Part shown: positions 20,330-31,263 of the stretch, one piece after another
How positions within the stretch are numbered: the stretch's first letter is position 1
Layout of the letters: the number at the start of each line of letters is the position of its first letter
Source: Argyresthia goedartella
Taxonomy: Eukaryota > Arthropoda > Insecta > Lepidoptera > Argyresthiidae
Assembly: GCA_949825045.1 (NCBI GenBank)
Contig: OX463829.1
Coordinates: 9,610,001-9,674,000 of the forward strand
DNA: 64,000 nucleotides
Direction of reading: 5' to 3'
Position numbers and translations under genes: made by a program
Notes under the pieces: generated by a model
Database searches by the model: none
Seen by the model: only the letters and a program-made list of their open reading frames with translations
What the model was told of the DNA's origin: nothing

Positions 20330-20436
20330 GGCGTATAAGTTGACCCACAATGGCGGCGTCTGCGCAGGTTAAAACGACTGTTTCAGATACATTTTACCCT
20401 GCGCAGAAGCCGCCATTGTGTCTCAACTTATACGCC
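20330..20436. mobile_element. Fold-back MITE, 107 bp
   Basis: GGCGTATAAGTTGACCCACA on the left is complementary, with few mismatches, to TGTGTCTCAACTTATACGCC on the right, and the pairing continues through GGCGGCGTCTGCGCAG. The loop is near 20370-20395. Outer flanks also hint at AGTACAG-type complementarity. Confidence 0.7.
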
Positions 20437-20842
20437 GGGTTCTGTACTATAATTTACTGCCAAAAATCGCAGGTTCCAACTGACAATTGACAGTTTGGCG
20501 CGAAAGCGGTCGGAACGTAACGGAAGTGACGTATTTGCGTTGTAATAAGGGACAGAGCTATACGACACTATGCGTCAATCTCCTTTCTCTTTTTTCGCAT
20601 AGAAAAGAAAAGGGAGACTAAAGCCTAGTACAGACACAGACACTTTGGTGTCTGACACCAGTGTATACACTAGTGTATGTAGTGTGTACATCGATGTATG
20701 CTCTAGCTAGACTGATCTACGGACACTAGCTCAATGTCGCGGCGACCGCTGTGTGAACAGGTTGTGTGTGGTGTCCGTAGGGCAGTTGCTGAGTGTCTGG
20801 AGACGAGACATTTTTACATACACTTTTGCCTACTCATCGAAG

Positions 20843-20971
20843 ATGGCGAAAAAAATCTGGACCAGAGAAGAAACAAAACTGTTGATTGAGAGGGTGGAAG
20901 AAATGCCAGAGTTATGGAATATATCTGGTCAAACTAAGAGAGCTACTACTAGAGACCGAGTAAAAAAATGA
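20843..20971 (+). pseudogene. Harbinger accessory Myb/MADF-like protein, N-terminal 42 codons
   Basis: The frame starts MAKKIWTREETKLLIERVEE and continues MPELWNISGQTKR, a helix-turn-helix opening of MADF/trihelix type: a conserved W, T-REE-T, LI and P-LW. In PIF/Harbinger elements such a protein binds DNA and helps bring the transposase to the nucleus. The normal protein is several times longer. Here the frame ends after about 42 codons at the deletion junction, so the third helix and everything after it are missing. The ATG follows ATCGAAG without obvious splice signals. Confidence 0.68.
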
Positions 20972-21152
20972 AGTTTTTGTAGAGTTGTGGGTCTTCATTA
21001 TGGAGTTCCAATATCAGTTTGTTATATGCGCCTAGTTCATTTCTCCTTTTTATCCACTCCTTGACCCATAGTCGCCTTTTGGTCCTTTTACGACGTCGAC
21101 GTTTAATTAAAATACACGCTGCTACTATAGCGGCAATACGACTGTCCTCCAT
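20949..21152 (-). pseudogene. Harbinger transposase, N-terminal fragment
   Basis: On the minus strand from an ATG at 21152: MEDSRIAAIVAACILIKRRR followed by RKRTKRRLWVKEWIKRRNEL and GAYNKLILELHNEDPQLYKN. This is the conserved N-terminus of PIF/Harbinger transposases (a basic run, then RR-WV--W, GA---L--EL---D---Y-NF). The catalytic DDE domain should follow but is lost, and after FIFLLGL the frame stops within the deletion junction. An upstream extension of the frame to 21266 crosses the subterminal repeat and is unlikely to be coding. Confidence 0.75.
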
Positions 21153-21419
21153 AGCGTCACCGAACCGAGTGGCAGCCGGTGTATACACTGGTGTCATAGA
21201 TCGCAGTGTGAACAGCTCCGACACCAATTTCAGACACCGAGTGTCTGCCTCGACGCTGGACATCATACACTCGCTCTAGTGTGAACAGCAGAGACACTAG
21301 TGTCGACACAAGTTTCGGTGTCCGGTGTCTGTGTCTGTACTAGGCTTAACGCACATATGTGTCCCTTGCTGACAACGTAAAGTGCGTCACTTCTTCTGAT
21401 GAGTGTTTTAAAAGCACAT

Positions 21420-21742
21420 TCCGGTTCCTGTTACTTTAAATTCGTAATTTTTGTTGAAGATCAATACTAAATTGAATAAATACGTGCAAAAGGCCTTATA
21501 CGTTTTTAGGTCTCAAAATATAATTAAATGTAATAAATATCTTCACTGAACTATTTGATTGCAATTTTGAAATGCCGACTGTCAAACTAGCCATTTAGTT
21601 CATTCAAATTCGTCAAAAAACAGTCGCTATCGCAATCAAAATGTGCTCTGAAAAAGTGCACAATATCAAGATTCCTTCAAAATATCAAGATTGCTATCTC
21701 GATTGATGGCAGAGAAAGTGATAAGTGTTTTTTATAGAAGAT
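21420..21742. other. Non-coding stretch, nothing recognised
   Basis: AT-rich DNA; a short AATATCAAGATT word repeats at 21663 and 21681. No gene is visible. Confidence 0.3.
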
Positions 21743-21905
21743 CAGGGCCCTATACCACAAAACTTACAATTACAATTTACAAATTACATATTACACATTT
21801 GTCGGTTTTACTATGGCATGAACTCTATGTGATACGATATTTAGCCTATAATTCAACAATTTTGTAGGATTGTACCCTTGTAAAGTTTTGTGGGCAATCC
21901 CACTG
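21743..21905. mobile_element. hAT-like MITE
   Basis: The left end is CAGGGCCCTATACCACAAAA and the right end, complemented, CAGTGGGATTGCCCACAAAA, with CTTACAA and CTTTACAA next inside. Length is 163 bp. Termini starting CAG suit the hAT superfamily. The 8-bp flanks (TAGAAGAT and GCAGGTGA) do not match, so the target duplication is lost or the ends are misjudged. Confidence 0.55.
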
Positions 21906-22189
21906 GCAGGTGACTCCACACGCGGATTAAAAAAAACATTCAACCTACCCAATGTTCAGTAATATTGCTAATAAAAGTATGCCACTAGAAATGGAAATAT
22001 GCTGCATACCTTCTCGATAGGTTGTATTGGGAATGCACGTAAATCATATGCTTACTTGCATAAACGAGTCAACAGTATGGGTTATGCAAAAAAGTTAGCC
22101 AATTCGATTGGAGTTGCTGTGTTAAAATCGAGACAATACTCTGTTCTGTTATGGTTGGTTGATACTTCCCGTTGTTGTAAATTGATAGT

Positions 22190-22690
22190 TTTTAGGGTTC
22201 CGTACCCGAAGGGTTCCAAACGGGACCCTATTACTAAGACTCCGCTGTCCGTCCGTCCGTCCGTCCGTCTGTCACCAGGCTGTATCTCAAGAACCTAGCT
22301 AGCTAGAGAGTTGAAATTTTCACAGATTATGTATTTATGTTGCCGCTATAACAACAAATACTAAAAAACAGGATAAAAGAAATATTTAAGGGGGCTCCCA
22401 TACAACAATTCTTTCAATACCACATACAAACTTATGGATGCACCTGGTTACGTACATGGAGTGTGAAAGTAACCGCACCAATAACTTTGTAAACAATATT
22501 TTGCTGTGTAAAATCCAAACTATTCACTCCACACCATCGCTTCCATTGAACGGTGGTACGGAACCCTTCGTGCGCGATTTAGACTCGCACTTGACCGGTT
22601 TTTTTATACCCCTAGCGTGCCCACCGATTGACGTCAATGCCTCGGAGCGGTTTGCTTCAAACGAGAACTGGTCTTAGGGTTGCCACAGTC
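22190..22690 (+). repeat. GGGTTCCGTAC-type dispersed repeat
   Basis: It starts TTTTAGGGTTCCGTACCCGA, contains a (CCGT)n run at 22247-22270 and CTGTATCTCAAGAACC, and its later part (22430-22600) matches 1-75 and the inverted 640-676. This arrangement, a GGTTCCGTAC start and CCGTCCGTC then CTGTCACC, recurs in parts at 26580-26960, 28424-28800, 41040-41090 and 55270-55330. No coding frame is conserved. Confidence 0.6.
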
Positions 22691-23227
22691 ATTTAAAATC
22701 CATTTATTGATGTAAAATGGCGTTTTTTTTTAGTTAAAGTGCACTTTTCCTCTTGATTGAACACCTCCCACATAATGAATTGTGGTTTTAAGCAAGATAC
22801 AATCTTAATTGTAAGAGTTCGGAAGATCTACACGATGTTCAATAATATATTCAATCTTTCATTACCGATTCTCGAACACTCTGTTATATAAATTATAAAA
22901 TATTATTTGTTTGGTTGACTTTATGGTTTTTTTCAGCAGCTGCATAACCTAAAATAAAATAAATTTAAATGTATATAGTTTTTTATCAGTGGCAGCCCTA
23001 TTACTCTAATATACTAAGTATAAAACAGCTCTAACATTACCAAGAGTCACCCACAATGTTCCAAACCACAAAAGAACAAACTATACGTACATTCAACCGA
23101 AGTTCAACTCAGGGTAAAAACACAATAGTGGCTGGACCCAAACAAAGCTTCAATACTTTTTTTTCTGTAATTACACGCAATTGCTATCGTTTGAAGAATC
23201 AATGAAAAATAAGACGAAAAAAGTGGG

Positions 23228-23352
23228 TGCAGTGATCGCTCGGGAATCCTCTTCTTGCTTCTGTGTCTAAATTATTACAACAGAAAAAACTTGCTTGTTA
23301 CAGATGCTAAACGCGGAATGAGGCAAGAGGACCCCTGAGCGACCACTGCTGC
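23228..23352. mobile_element. Fold-back MITE
   Basis: TGCAGTGATCGCTCGGGAAT then CCTCTTCTTGC on the left pairs with GGCAAGAGGACCCCTGAGCG then ACCACTGCTGCA on the right, with several mismatches. It is about 125 bp with an AT-rich loop. Confidence 0.6.
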
Positions 23353-25860
23353 AAACTTCTAGCCCACAACCAGCGAGGGAGTAACCTTATCTTCCATCTT
23401 CAACACCGAGCCCCGATACCTTTGAGGTGTATTACTATTGGGATCTTGATTGCAATTTTGTAATGGAATTGTATCAAATAATTGTGTTCTGAATCATAGT
23501 TATGTCTGCGATCGATGTGGGTTATGTTAGAATAAGTCACGGCCCCAGCGTTGATGGGATTCGAATTATTATTTTATCACTTTAGTAGGCTAGGCTAGCT
23601 AATCCATTCGAATTTAAGTAACTATGAGTTAGAGGCAATTAATACGAATAGGGCTCTATTCGGCTGGACTTCGTTGCTTCCAAGAGTGATTCGGACCACA
23701 CAGGACAGGGCGGCTTAGCTTAGGCCAAATTTCACCATTCCGTTAACCCAGAGTAAATCTTGATAATTTCAACATATAGGCCGACTTGTACCATACTTTT
23801 GACATCCACTAAATATGGTTTAAACTTATCTTAAATACAACACGGACAAGTTACACGGTCAAGCAATCTAAGGTTATTGCCTGTAGGCCAGGTACCCACT
23901 TTAGATAGAATTTTAACTATATTATTGTAACTAACTGTCGAAAAGGTGAGAAACGGCAGAATATTCTTCTAAACCTCTGTAAGCATGGTTGTTGATTTCT
24001 TATTATCTCAAGCCTTATCCTCTTATGAGAAAAGATATGTTTGAAAGATAGATATAGAAAGAGTAATTTAATAGTGCAACTAAGCTTAATTATATGAGGT
24101 TAAATCCTAGATTTATGTTTACCCATAAGTGCTATGTTATGCTTTATATTTCTATGTATATTAGAAAAATCGTAACCTTAATGACCATTTAGACCTAGAT
24201 CTTATGTGTCACGTAACTACATTAAAATTGTAAGTAGGTATTATGCAAAGCTAGATGATCTTTTTGAAAGTTAATACATATTTCTTACCACTTAAATAGG
24301 TAGAATTGTTCACTATCGTTAACTTGCTACCATGAAGAGACATGTAGAATAGTGTAATTTCTCTTATATATAAAAAAAAATACGTGTTAAGACCTAGTTA
24401 AATGTTTAGAATACAAATGCCTCCGGCATTCCCTGTTATTTGTTTTAAAAACTAAGTTAAACCGATATTTAGTTAAAATAGTTTGAATTTTTCAGGAATT
24501 TGCAACTATCGTAAGTGACTATAACTACTTATGTATGCTGCTATTTATATCAATAAACCGTGTGGTTACATAATCAGTCAAAAGTTCATCATATTAGTTA
24601 AAATCAAAAACTCGACTTCAATTAATATTTTTTAGTTGGAATTTCGGGCGATTCCAGCTAAAAATATATTTTTAGACGAACCACCGGGAATAAAACCTGT
24701 GATTGCTCGACGAGTTCGATGTGTAATCGAACTTCCCGGACAAATATTTACCTTCTAAATGTTAGAGCTTTTTAAATCATTCATACTATTAATTTGCTTT
24801 GCTACTTTCGACTTGCCACATTCCATTGTTATTGGAATAATTTATTCAATATGTAAGAAAACTTTACCCAATATTGAATTTAGAATTGAATTAAATAAGT
24901 AGATACCTATTTATTAGGGTTCTCAAAGATTATTACTGTATAACTTTGTGATACTTATTCTTGTTTATATGATATACTCATTGTTACAATGGCTGCATTG
25001 TTCTAATATTTAAGTTACTTTATTTTACCACAAAAGTATTATTTTGTAGTTAGAGTAATGTGATTTTCTTAAAATATATCAACATAAATATTGATAAATC
25101 TAAATGAACCTTAAAAAGAATAATAACATATCAAGAATTACATTCAAATGTAAATTGACATTTTATAAATATTCATTTAAATTTTGCATTCCTTACAATA
25201 TCATATCACGTAAAATAAAGATTACTCCAAGATTGTTATAAATTATTTTTTTGTTTTATGCGTAATAAAATTAATTAACTGTTTAACATATTTTACTGCA
25301 GAATATGCGCAACGAGTTAGCACAATCCCGAGTCTACTTGACATTATTGATGAAGATTACTCATAACTCTTTACAATAATCATTGTTAATTCCGTACCTA
25401 AGATGATGGAAAAATCAATCAATGTAGAATTGAATAACTGCCTAGCCGGCGCGCAGAAATTTTTTTTTTTGGAGAGTTTTTTTATTAAAGATGCGCAGGA
25501 GTCAGATCTCCCTGCTATGCCCAATTCTCTACACCTTGAGCGGGCATCAATCAATACGTGTAGTATACGGACTAAAAACAACCCCTGTGTGATTTTCTGG
25601 TTATCTTTAGGCTTTACTCTAGTGGGCGTGGCACCGGCGCAACTGCTCTCCTTCCACCCCGTGCGGGAATAGGCGAAAGCGATATGTTTATATGTCGAGA
25701 AGTAAGCGTGTAAGTTTAGACGCTAGGTATTGTAAATTCAAGCACGACTTCACAAACCCCGAAAAGCCTCTCTCATAAATCTCACATCAAAAATACTGAT
25801 TTGCACAGGAAAAAAGGTTCAACAAAAAAACTTTAAATATTTTATGAGTACTTAAGGTTA
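23353..25860. other. AT-rich 2.5-kb stretch, no gene seen
   Basis: The stretch is very AT-rich and lacks coding frames, hairpins with long arms, or recognised repeats. Part of 23740-23885 (AACTTATCTTAAATACAACA then CGGACAAGTTACACGGTCAA) resembles 57830-57865. A SINE family 1 tail crumb is at 25640-25680. The 89-codon frame at 25403-25672 has no family features. Confidence 0.35.
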
Positions 25861-26080
25861 TTTAAAAGTATTTGTTGTTGTCCTTACTTGTTCAACCTAA
25901 CACTAAGGATAAAGGGGGCTTCGCTTCGCTCAACCCCCACCCTTCACCTAAGCTACCGCAGTGTTTTCCCTGATGAACTGTACGGTTTGCTTAGGCGAAA
26001 GGTAAAGGGGGTGAGCGAAGCGAAGCCCTTTATCCTTCGTGTTAGGTTGAACATGTAAGGACAACAACAAATACTTAAAA
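25861..26080. mobile_element. Long fold-back MITE, about 220 bp
   Basis: The arms are about 85 bp each: AGTATTTGTTGTTGTCCTTA, TTCAACCTAACAC, AGGATAAAGGGGGCTTCGCT on the left, complementary to AGCGAAGCCCTTTATCCTTC, GTGTTAGGTTGAAC and AAGGACAACAACAAATACTT on the right. The loop (about 25950-25995) is single copy. High arm identity suggests a fairly recent origin. Confidence 0.78.
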
Positions 26081-26289
26081 CATAAACTTAAGAACACATA
26101 AAATATTTATTTAATAACACGAGTATTTACATTGCGGTAATAGCGCATTATGGAGCCATAAAATTGGCTTAAACCATACCGAAGTATACACGATTGCGGC
26201 GTAATGCTGATGCATAGTATAGAAAACATTGCGTTCCTAAGTATATGCGGTAATTTACAGACCCCTGCGTAATGGCCTTGTTCATAACG

Positions 26290-26965
26290 GAAACACGCGG
26301 ACTCGAGCACGTTTGTGAAGAAACTCCAAATTTACGGTTTACAGTTTTTTATTTCTTGCTGTGTGCCAAATTTCATGATTCTAGTTCAACTAGAAAGTAC
26401 CCTATAGGTTTTGATTCCCTTGCGAATATATCGCAATTTTATCAAAATTTTGTGTCATATATGGCGCTATATTTTGAAGGCCTATAAGTGTGGTTTATTT
26501 ACAACTTAAAGATACTACAGACTTAAGTAATCGATATTAATTTCAAGTTGCTACCTCCACACGTTCCTATTAAAAGGGGGTCTTGACAGACGGATAAACA
26601 GACGGACAGAAATTTATAGTTTTCGAATTTTTCCCTTTACTTGTATAAGACCTTGCTTCGTGCCAAATCTCATGATTCTAAGTCAACGGGAAGTACCCTT
26701 TAGAATTGATTCACTTGCTAGTATCAAGCAATTTCAGCAATATTGTGACATATATGGCGGTATCTTTTGATTTCGCTAATACATAACTTTTATTTTATGC
26801 CAACTTCAACAGACTACATACTTGAGTAATCGATATTAATTTCAACTTGATATCTTTAAGCGTTCCTGAGAAAAATGGTCTTGACTGACGGACAGACTGA
26901 CGGACAGACTGACGGAAAACGAAGTGATCCTATAAGGATTCCTTTTTAAGGTACGGGACTTTTAA
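26290..26965 (-). repeat. Tandem dimer of a roughly 330-bp dispersed repeat
   Basis: Two similar halves, about 26300-26640 and 26640-26965, share GTGCCAAATTTCATGATTCT, GGTTTTGATTC-CTTGC, TATATGGCG, AGACTACATACTTGAGTAAT, CGATATTAATTTCAA-TTG and GACAGACGGA words. A single plus-oriented relative lies at 28424-28800 (GAATCATGAAATTTGGCACG, CTATAGGGTACT, TTGAAATTAATAT). The order suggests a satellite-prone dispersed element of the GGGTTCCGTAC group. Confidence 0.65.
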
Positions 26966-27976
26966 AAAAAGCTAAATAGATATGTGTACCTAAAAAATGC
27001 TATTAATGGAGATCTACAAAGAATATGGACATGGTTCTTGCATCAAAAATTAGATATTCAAAATATCTTCAAACTGTCTGTTTGAAATTAAGAAATAAAA
27101 ATGGAACAAAAGCAAAAAAAAATCGGGGTATACTGCCACAGCAACTGAAGTATGTATGTATGTATGTACAGCCATGTTGCTTGCAGTGATAGTTTAGAAC
27201 ACGAATGTGGAAGGAAAAGTCGAAAGCTGATAGTCTGACTTCGGAACTTTGTTGGACTTTAGGAGACAAACATAGGCATGTACTATTTCCTTTCCCTTTA
27301 GTCCTAGGGCAGAGGGTGGAAATAAGGTCCCGTTTTTTGTTTTTTGCTTACATATCAAAAACCATGCGTCGCAGGAAATTTTCTTAAATTAAATAATGAA
27401 AGTGGAGAAATTTCTCTACAACTTTGATTCTATACACTTTTAACCTATCCGAATCGTCGTCTAAGCTCATCTATTTTTCATTTTTATTGTATAATTCCCA
27501 TTGACACATAATCAAACAAACAAACAAACAAGGAAAAGGATGACATCATATCATATTTTTTTGGGATTTGCAAAGTGTCTCCTCCAAGAGGAAGGGCGCT
27601 TTAAGATGGGCATTTGAGAATACCCATCCCCTCAAGTAGTCGCACTGTAAGCACCGGCACGGCACGGCTCTTTACAAATAACTAAAGCCCTTTTCATACA
27701 GAACGCAAAGTATGTCGCAACGCAACGCAACGTACTGCGAATGACGCACGAGTCGGCCTCGTAATCGAGAGTATCATTGAGCTGTTGAGACCATGCTGGT
27801 ATTACCCACATCATCAGGACTTTTCTTACACGAGATGGCACGGGCACTCTTTTGACAAGCTTGGGGGCTGGAGTGGGATCTGCTTCCAAACCGTTACAAT
27901 GCCAATAAAACTGGATCTGTGACTGAGTCGCTATCGTCAATGGCACAGGAACGACATTTCATTCATTTAGTTTTCG
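26966..27976. other. Mostly non-coding, one unexplained frame
   Basis: Short microsatellites occur: (TATG)n near 27153 and (CAAA)n near 27513. A 104-codon minus-strand frame at 27632-27946 contains DPTPAPKLVKRVPVPSRVRK and is more GC-rich than its surroundings, with CGCAACGCAACGCAACG at 27717-27733. I could not match it to a family; it may be an old transposase piece or chance. Confidence 0.3.
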
Positions 27977-28163
27977 TATTGGCCACCCCGGTGTTACCAC
28001 AAACCTAAACTGATCCGCAAAATTACCATGACCGTCTTAAAACAAGTCTTGGTATTATTATTGGAATGGGAATGGTTGCCGTGGTGAAGTTCTTGTTTTG
28101 AATCTATTCTGAATCGCTACAAAGGTTGTGGTGACCCCCCCCCCTCCCCAAAGGTGGCCAATA
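27977..28163. mobile_element. MITE with TATTGGCCACC termini
   Basis: TATTGGCCACCCCGGTGTTA then CCACAAACC on the left pairs with GGTTGTGGTGACCCC and GGTGGCCAATA on the right. About 187 bp, with a run of C at 28135-28146. No frame. Confidence 0.62.
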
Positions 28164-28189
28164 AAGTAAAGTCGCCCGTATGAGACAGT

Positions 28190-28401
28190 TACGCCCATTT
28201 ACACTAAACGTAAGTTAGGCTTGTCCTAGTTAAGTTTCACCTGAGCCTAAGAACAACCTAGCTACAAAATTTGATTGCACTGACAGATTAGACTTAGAAA
28301 TGGCTTAGGGACAGTGCAATAAAATATTTTTGCTAGGAGCAGCCTAAACAAGTTAGGAAAACAACTTAGGCGATTCTTATGTTTAGTGCAAACGGGTGTT
28401 A
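28190..28401. mobile_element. MITE with CGCCCATTTACACTAAAC termini
   Basis: CGCCCATTTACACTAAACGT on the left is complementary, with mismatches, to GTTTAGTGCAAACGGGTGTT on the right. AAGTTAGGCTTGTCCTAG and AACAAGTTAGG in the interior extend the fold. Possible TTA or TAA flanks would suit a Harbinger-type duplication but are weak. Confidence 0.62.
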
Positions 28402-28423
28402 ATGACATAAAAATAATCTATTT

Positions 28424-28810
28424 TTAGGGTTCCGTACCATAAAAGGAAAAAAGGGATCCTTTATAGTCACTTCGTTGTCCTTCTGTCTGTATATCTGTCT
28501 GTCAAGACCTTTTTTTAAGGAACGCGTAGAGGTATCAAGTTGAAATTAATATAAATTACTCACGTCTTTAGTCTCTTGGAGCTGTGAATAACCAAACTTA
28601 TAGGTCAAGGCAATCAAAAGATACTTTATGCATCAAATTTAACGAATTTGCTTCATACTCGCTTGGGAATCAAAACCTATAGGGTACTAACCGTTGGCCT
28701 AGAATCATGAAATTTGGCACGAAGCAAGGTCTTAAAGAACAAGTGAAAAAAAAATTAGCATTTCCGCCACAAAAAAATGCGGTTTGTGCGGAACCCTCGG
28801 TGTGGAGGTC
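28424..28810 (+). repeat. GGGTTCCGTAC-type dispersed repeat, single unit
   Basis: It opens TTTAGGGTTCCGTACC, has CTGTCTGTATATCTGTCTGT, and later AATCATGAAATTTGGCACGA, which match the tandem dimer at 26290-26965 in opposite orientation. The right edge GTGCGGAACCCTCGGTG is itself an inverted echo of the start. Confidence 0.65.
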
Positions 28811-29629
28811 GGCACGTACTTGGCCTTTTTAATCACTTTAATTTAAACGTATGGCATGAGTTTTGATAAACTTAAAAACTAGACTATTTCCAAGGGTCAA
28901 TCAACGAAATATGATAGTATTATTTGGTCCTCGTAGGCATGCCTTAGGACCTAATAGGACATTAGCCCTTCGTACGTCGGCTACCATTCCGCCATATATT
29001 TTTAACACGCTGTTAAATCATCAGACATACAGCTGTCTCCCTCAAATGCCAATCATATGTTGAGTGGCATTTATGATTGAAAGCGCAGACATTTGGTTAT
29101 AATTTAGTAATCGCTGGCACTTAAAACCTGATGGCTTCGTTACTTTACGAATGTTTGTTTTGTTGAGCCTTAGACGAGGATCATGGTATAACAGTGTGGT
29201 GTGATCTTTTGTGTGGTTGCTGGGGACAGCATTTTTAATAACCTTTGACTCTCAAAGCGATTTGATCCGAATAATAACTTCCTATGGCCTTACCATATGG
29301 GCACATCTTCCTGTAACACCGATTTCATTAAAGTCAGAATAGGGGCCAGGAAAGTAATTAATGGCATGGCTTGCTTACTGAATAAATCAATAACTAAAGG
29401 TGAAAGTTCTTATCGCTGTCTCGCTCACTCGTTAGGTAATTACGCTCGCTGTCTCTCTTGTAATTACGATCGTCTGTAGACCTTGACCTTATGACATTGA
29501 GTTTGACCTTGACCTATTGAGAGGGTAAATTAGAGGGATAGTGTCCCCCTCCTCCTGACTTACCTTGAGATATTCGTATGTCAGCTAATTTATTTTAAAC
29601 AAAAGCATATTTGGTATGTCGCCATTAGT
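28811..29629. other. Non-coding stretch, nothing recognised
   Basis: Short frames at 28863 and 29297 lack features. No repeat boundary was recognised. Confidence 0.3.
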
Positions 29630-29912
29630 ATACAGGGTGTTTAGTGCATCGTTTGCCAAATTAAAATGGCGGATAGAAGGGGTCATTTGCTATCTCCTAG
29701 ATCCACAAAAAAAGTTATGGCCCAACGGATTTTTTTATTTTAATATTTTTATTTTTTTGAAAAGTCGTCCAGAATGACTCCTTTAAACTAGAATAAATTA
29801 AAAAACAATGATAAAACTTGCAATTATTTACTGTTATTGGTTGTGAAATGTTGTACGGTTCTGGTAAGGGTAAGCCTTTGCCCAGCAGTGGGAGACTACC
29901 CAGAAAAAAAAA
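29630..29912 (+). repeat. ACAGGGTGTT-type dispersed repeat, copy 1
   Basis: Begins TACAGGGTGTTTAGTGCATC then GTTTGCCAAATT. Through GGCCCAACGGATTTTTT, GTCGTCCAGAATGACTCCTT, AAACTTGCAATTATTTACTG and ATGTTGTACGGTTC it matches the inverted copy at 56776-57003. After it, 29870-29912 reads GCCTTTGCCCAGCAGTGGGA, an RTE-type LINE 3' end. The LINE target site begins just downstream at 29955. Confidence 0.7.
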
Positions 29913-29954
29913 CTATAATTGGCGCGTTTTTCAAACATTTGTTTTTTTCGTGTT

Positions 29955-29966
29955 TGTATTTTTCAT
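29955..29966 (+). repeat. Target-site duplication, left, of the 9.6-kb LINE
   Basis: TGTATTTTTCAT here is repeated exactly at 39595-39606 after the terminal A run. The two copies bracket the outer LINE and fix its ends. Confidence 0.85.
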
Positions 29967-30079
29967 GAAAAAAAAAGCGCGGGAACTTTTGTCTTGATAA
30001 GCGGAAAATTTTAATTTAAATTTTGAAAATTTAATTTAATTACAGTAGGCTATCTAAAAATACTGTAAATTGGTTAAAA

Positions 30080-31149
30080 ATGGGCAGGAAGAAGCCTAAG
30101 AAAAGAAAGAAGGATGAGGAGGAGGAGGATCTGTCTGATAGTGGGGAATCCTCAAGTCCGTGTGATGAACTAAAAGATGACAAGGATAAGTATAAGCCTC
30201 TCAGGTCCCGGATTATGTCCGTTATTACCCAGTGGATGGAGGTAAATTAGATTATATCGTTTATTTTGAAAGCAGCGACACTGGCAAGGCATTGGGCGAC
30301 AGAGACATGATGGCTCTAGCGAACTGCCTCAAAGGATTCAATAAAGGCATAAAACAGTTAAGACGCATCAACAAATACAAGATTGGCGTTGTGTTTGAGC
30401 GGCCAGGGCTCGCCAATGCAGCTTTAAGCAATAAAACATTTCTGGATTCATACAAACTAAAGGCGACTATTCCTGCTACGGCCACTGAAGTGACTGGAGT
30501 AATACAACATGTGCCACTTGATTTATCCAATGAGCAGATCTATTCAAATATTTCTTGCTCCAAAAACATAGTATCAGTAAGAAGATTTATGAAAAGAACA
30601 ATTAACAATAACACTGTTGAGTTCCAGCCTTTGAAGACAGTCTCAATAACATTCTCCTGCCCATCCCTGCCCGACAGTGTGGATCTGAACAGCTGGCGCT
30701 TCGAGGTTCGCCCGTACATCGCTCCAGTGAAGCAGTGTCTGCGGTGCCTGAGGTATGGACACATAGCTAAATTTTGTAAAAACGCAGAGAAGTGCTCTAT
30801 CTGCTCAGGCAGCCACAACTTCAAGTGTTGCACAGTTGATGCAGCGGATGCCTCTTGCTGTCATTGCAAAGGCAATCATATCGCCATCTCACCTGACTGC
30901 CCTGTAAAAAAGGAGAAAATTAATCAAAACAAAATGAAATTAGACAAGAAAACATTTGCTGAAACCCTGGAAAAATCATTTCCTCCACTAATATCTAAAA
31001 GCCCTTCTGATCAGCTAGCACTGCTTCTCAATTCAGAACATATAATGAACATTATAGTAGGCTCAGTAACTAAGTTACTAACTCAGAACAAAACAAACGA
31101 ACTTTCAATTAATTCACAAAACATTAAAACCACAGATATCGAGAGATAG
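30080..31149 (+). pseudogene. LINE ORF1, zinc-knuckle (Gag-like) protein, frameshifted and 3'-interrupted
   Basis: ORF1 proteins bind the LINE RNA and form the ribonucleoprotein. The likely start is ATG at 30080 (MGRKKPKKRKKDEEEE), giving a basic nuclear-localisation-like run followed by an acidic run. This frame stops at 30250. A one-base slip around 30205-30230 would join it to the 305-codon frame ending at 31149, which reads YIVYFESSD and then a probable RRM-like region. Near its C-terminal third are three zinc knuckles: CLRCLRYGHIAKFC (CX2CX4HX4C), CSICSGSHNFKCC and CHCKGNHIAISPDC. The end of the gene is cut by the P-type element: the last six codons and the TAG now come from its left inverted repeat. 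The original stop lay at 35324-35326, beyond the insertion, 17 bp before the ORF2 ATG. Confidence 0.85.
31123..31130 (+). repeat. 8-bp target duplication of the P-type element, left
   Basis: ATTAAAAC here recurs at 35285-35292, directly outside the right inverted repeat. Confidence 0.88.
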
Positions 31150-31263
31150 GTTGAGGGGCGTGGCACGTGCGAACAAATGTAGCTCCGACAGGTTAGATAT
31201 AAAAAAATATCGGTAGTCACCGGGCGACCGCAGTGACGAATTCATTTCCGTTGTATTTCGAAA

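Larger units (their letters stand above)
20622..21346. mobile_element. PIF/Harbinger element, internally deleted
   Basis: The termini are AGCCTAGTACAGACACAGAC on the left and its complement GTCTGTGTCTGTACTAGGCT on the right, flanked by TAA at 20619-20621 and 21347-21349. A 3-bp TWA duplication is typical of PIF/Harbinger. More GTGTC and GACAC words near both ends form subterminal repeats. Inside lie the N-terminal ends of the two usual Harbinger genes, facing each other: a Myb/MADF-like protein on the plus strand and the transposase on the minus strand. Full Harbingers are several kilobases, so nearly all of the middle is lost. The deletion joins the two frames at about 20950-20975. Confidence 0.8.
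20506..21420. mobile_element. Fold-back element split by a Harbinger insertion
   Basis: On the left AGTGACGTATTTGCGTTGTA and AAGGGACAGAG, and on the right TGTCCCTTGCTGACAACGTA then AAGTGCGTCACT, form inverted arms. They are now about 800 bp apart because a 725-bp element lies between them. The inner part (AATCTCCTTTCTC and AAAAGGGAGACT around TTTTCGCATAG) is also palindromic and resembles the fold-back at 52498-52621. Removing the insert restores one compact hairpin. Confidence 0.6.
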
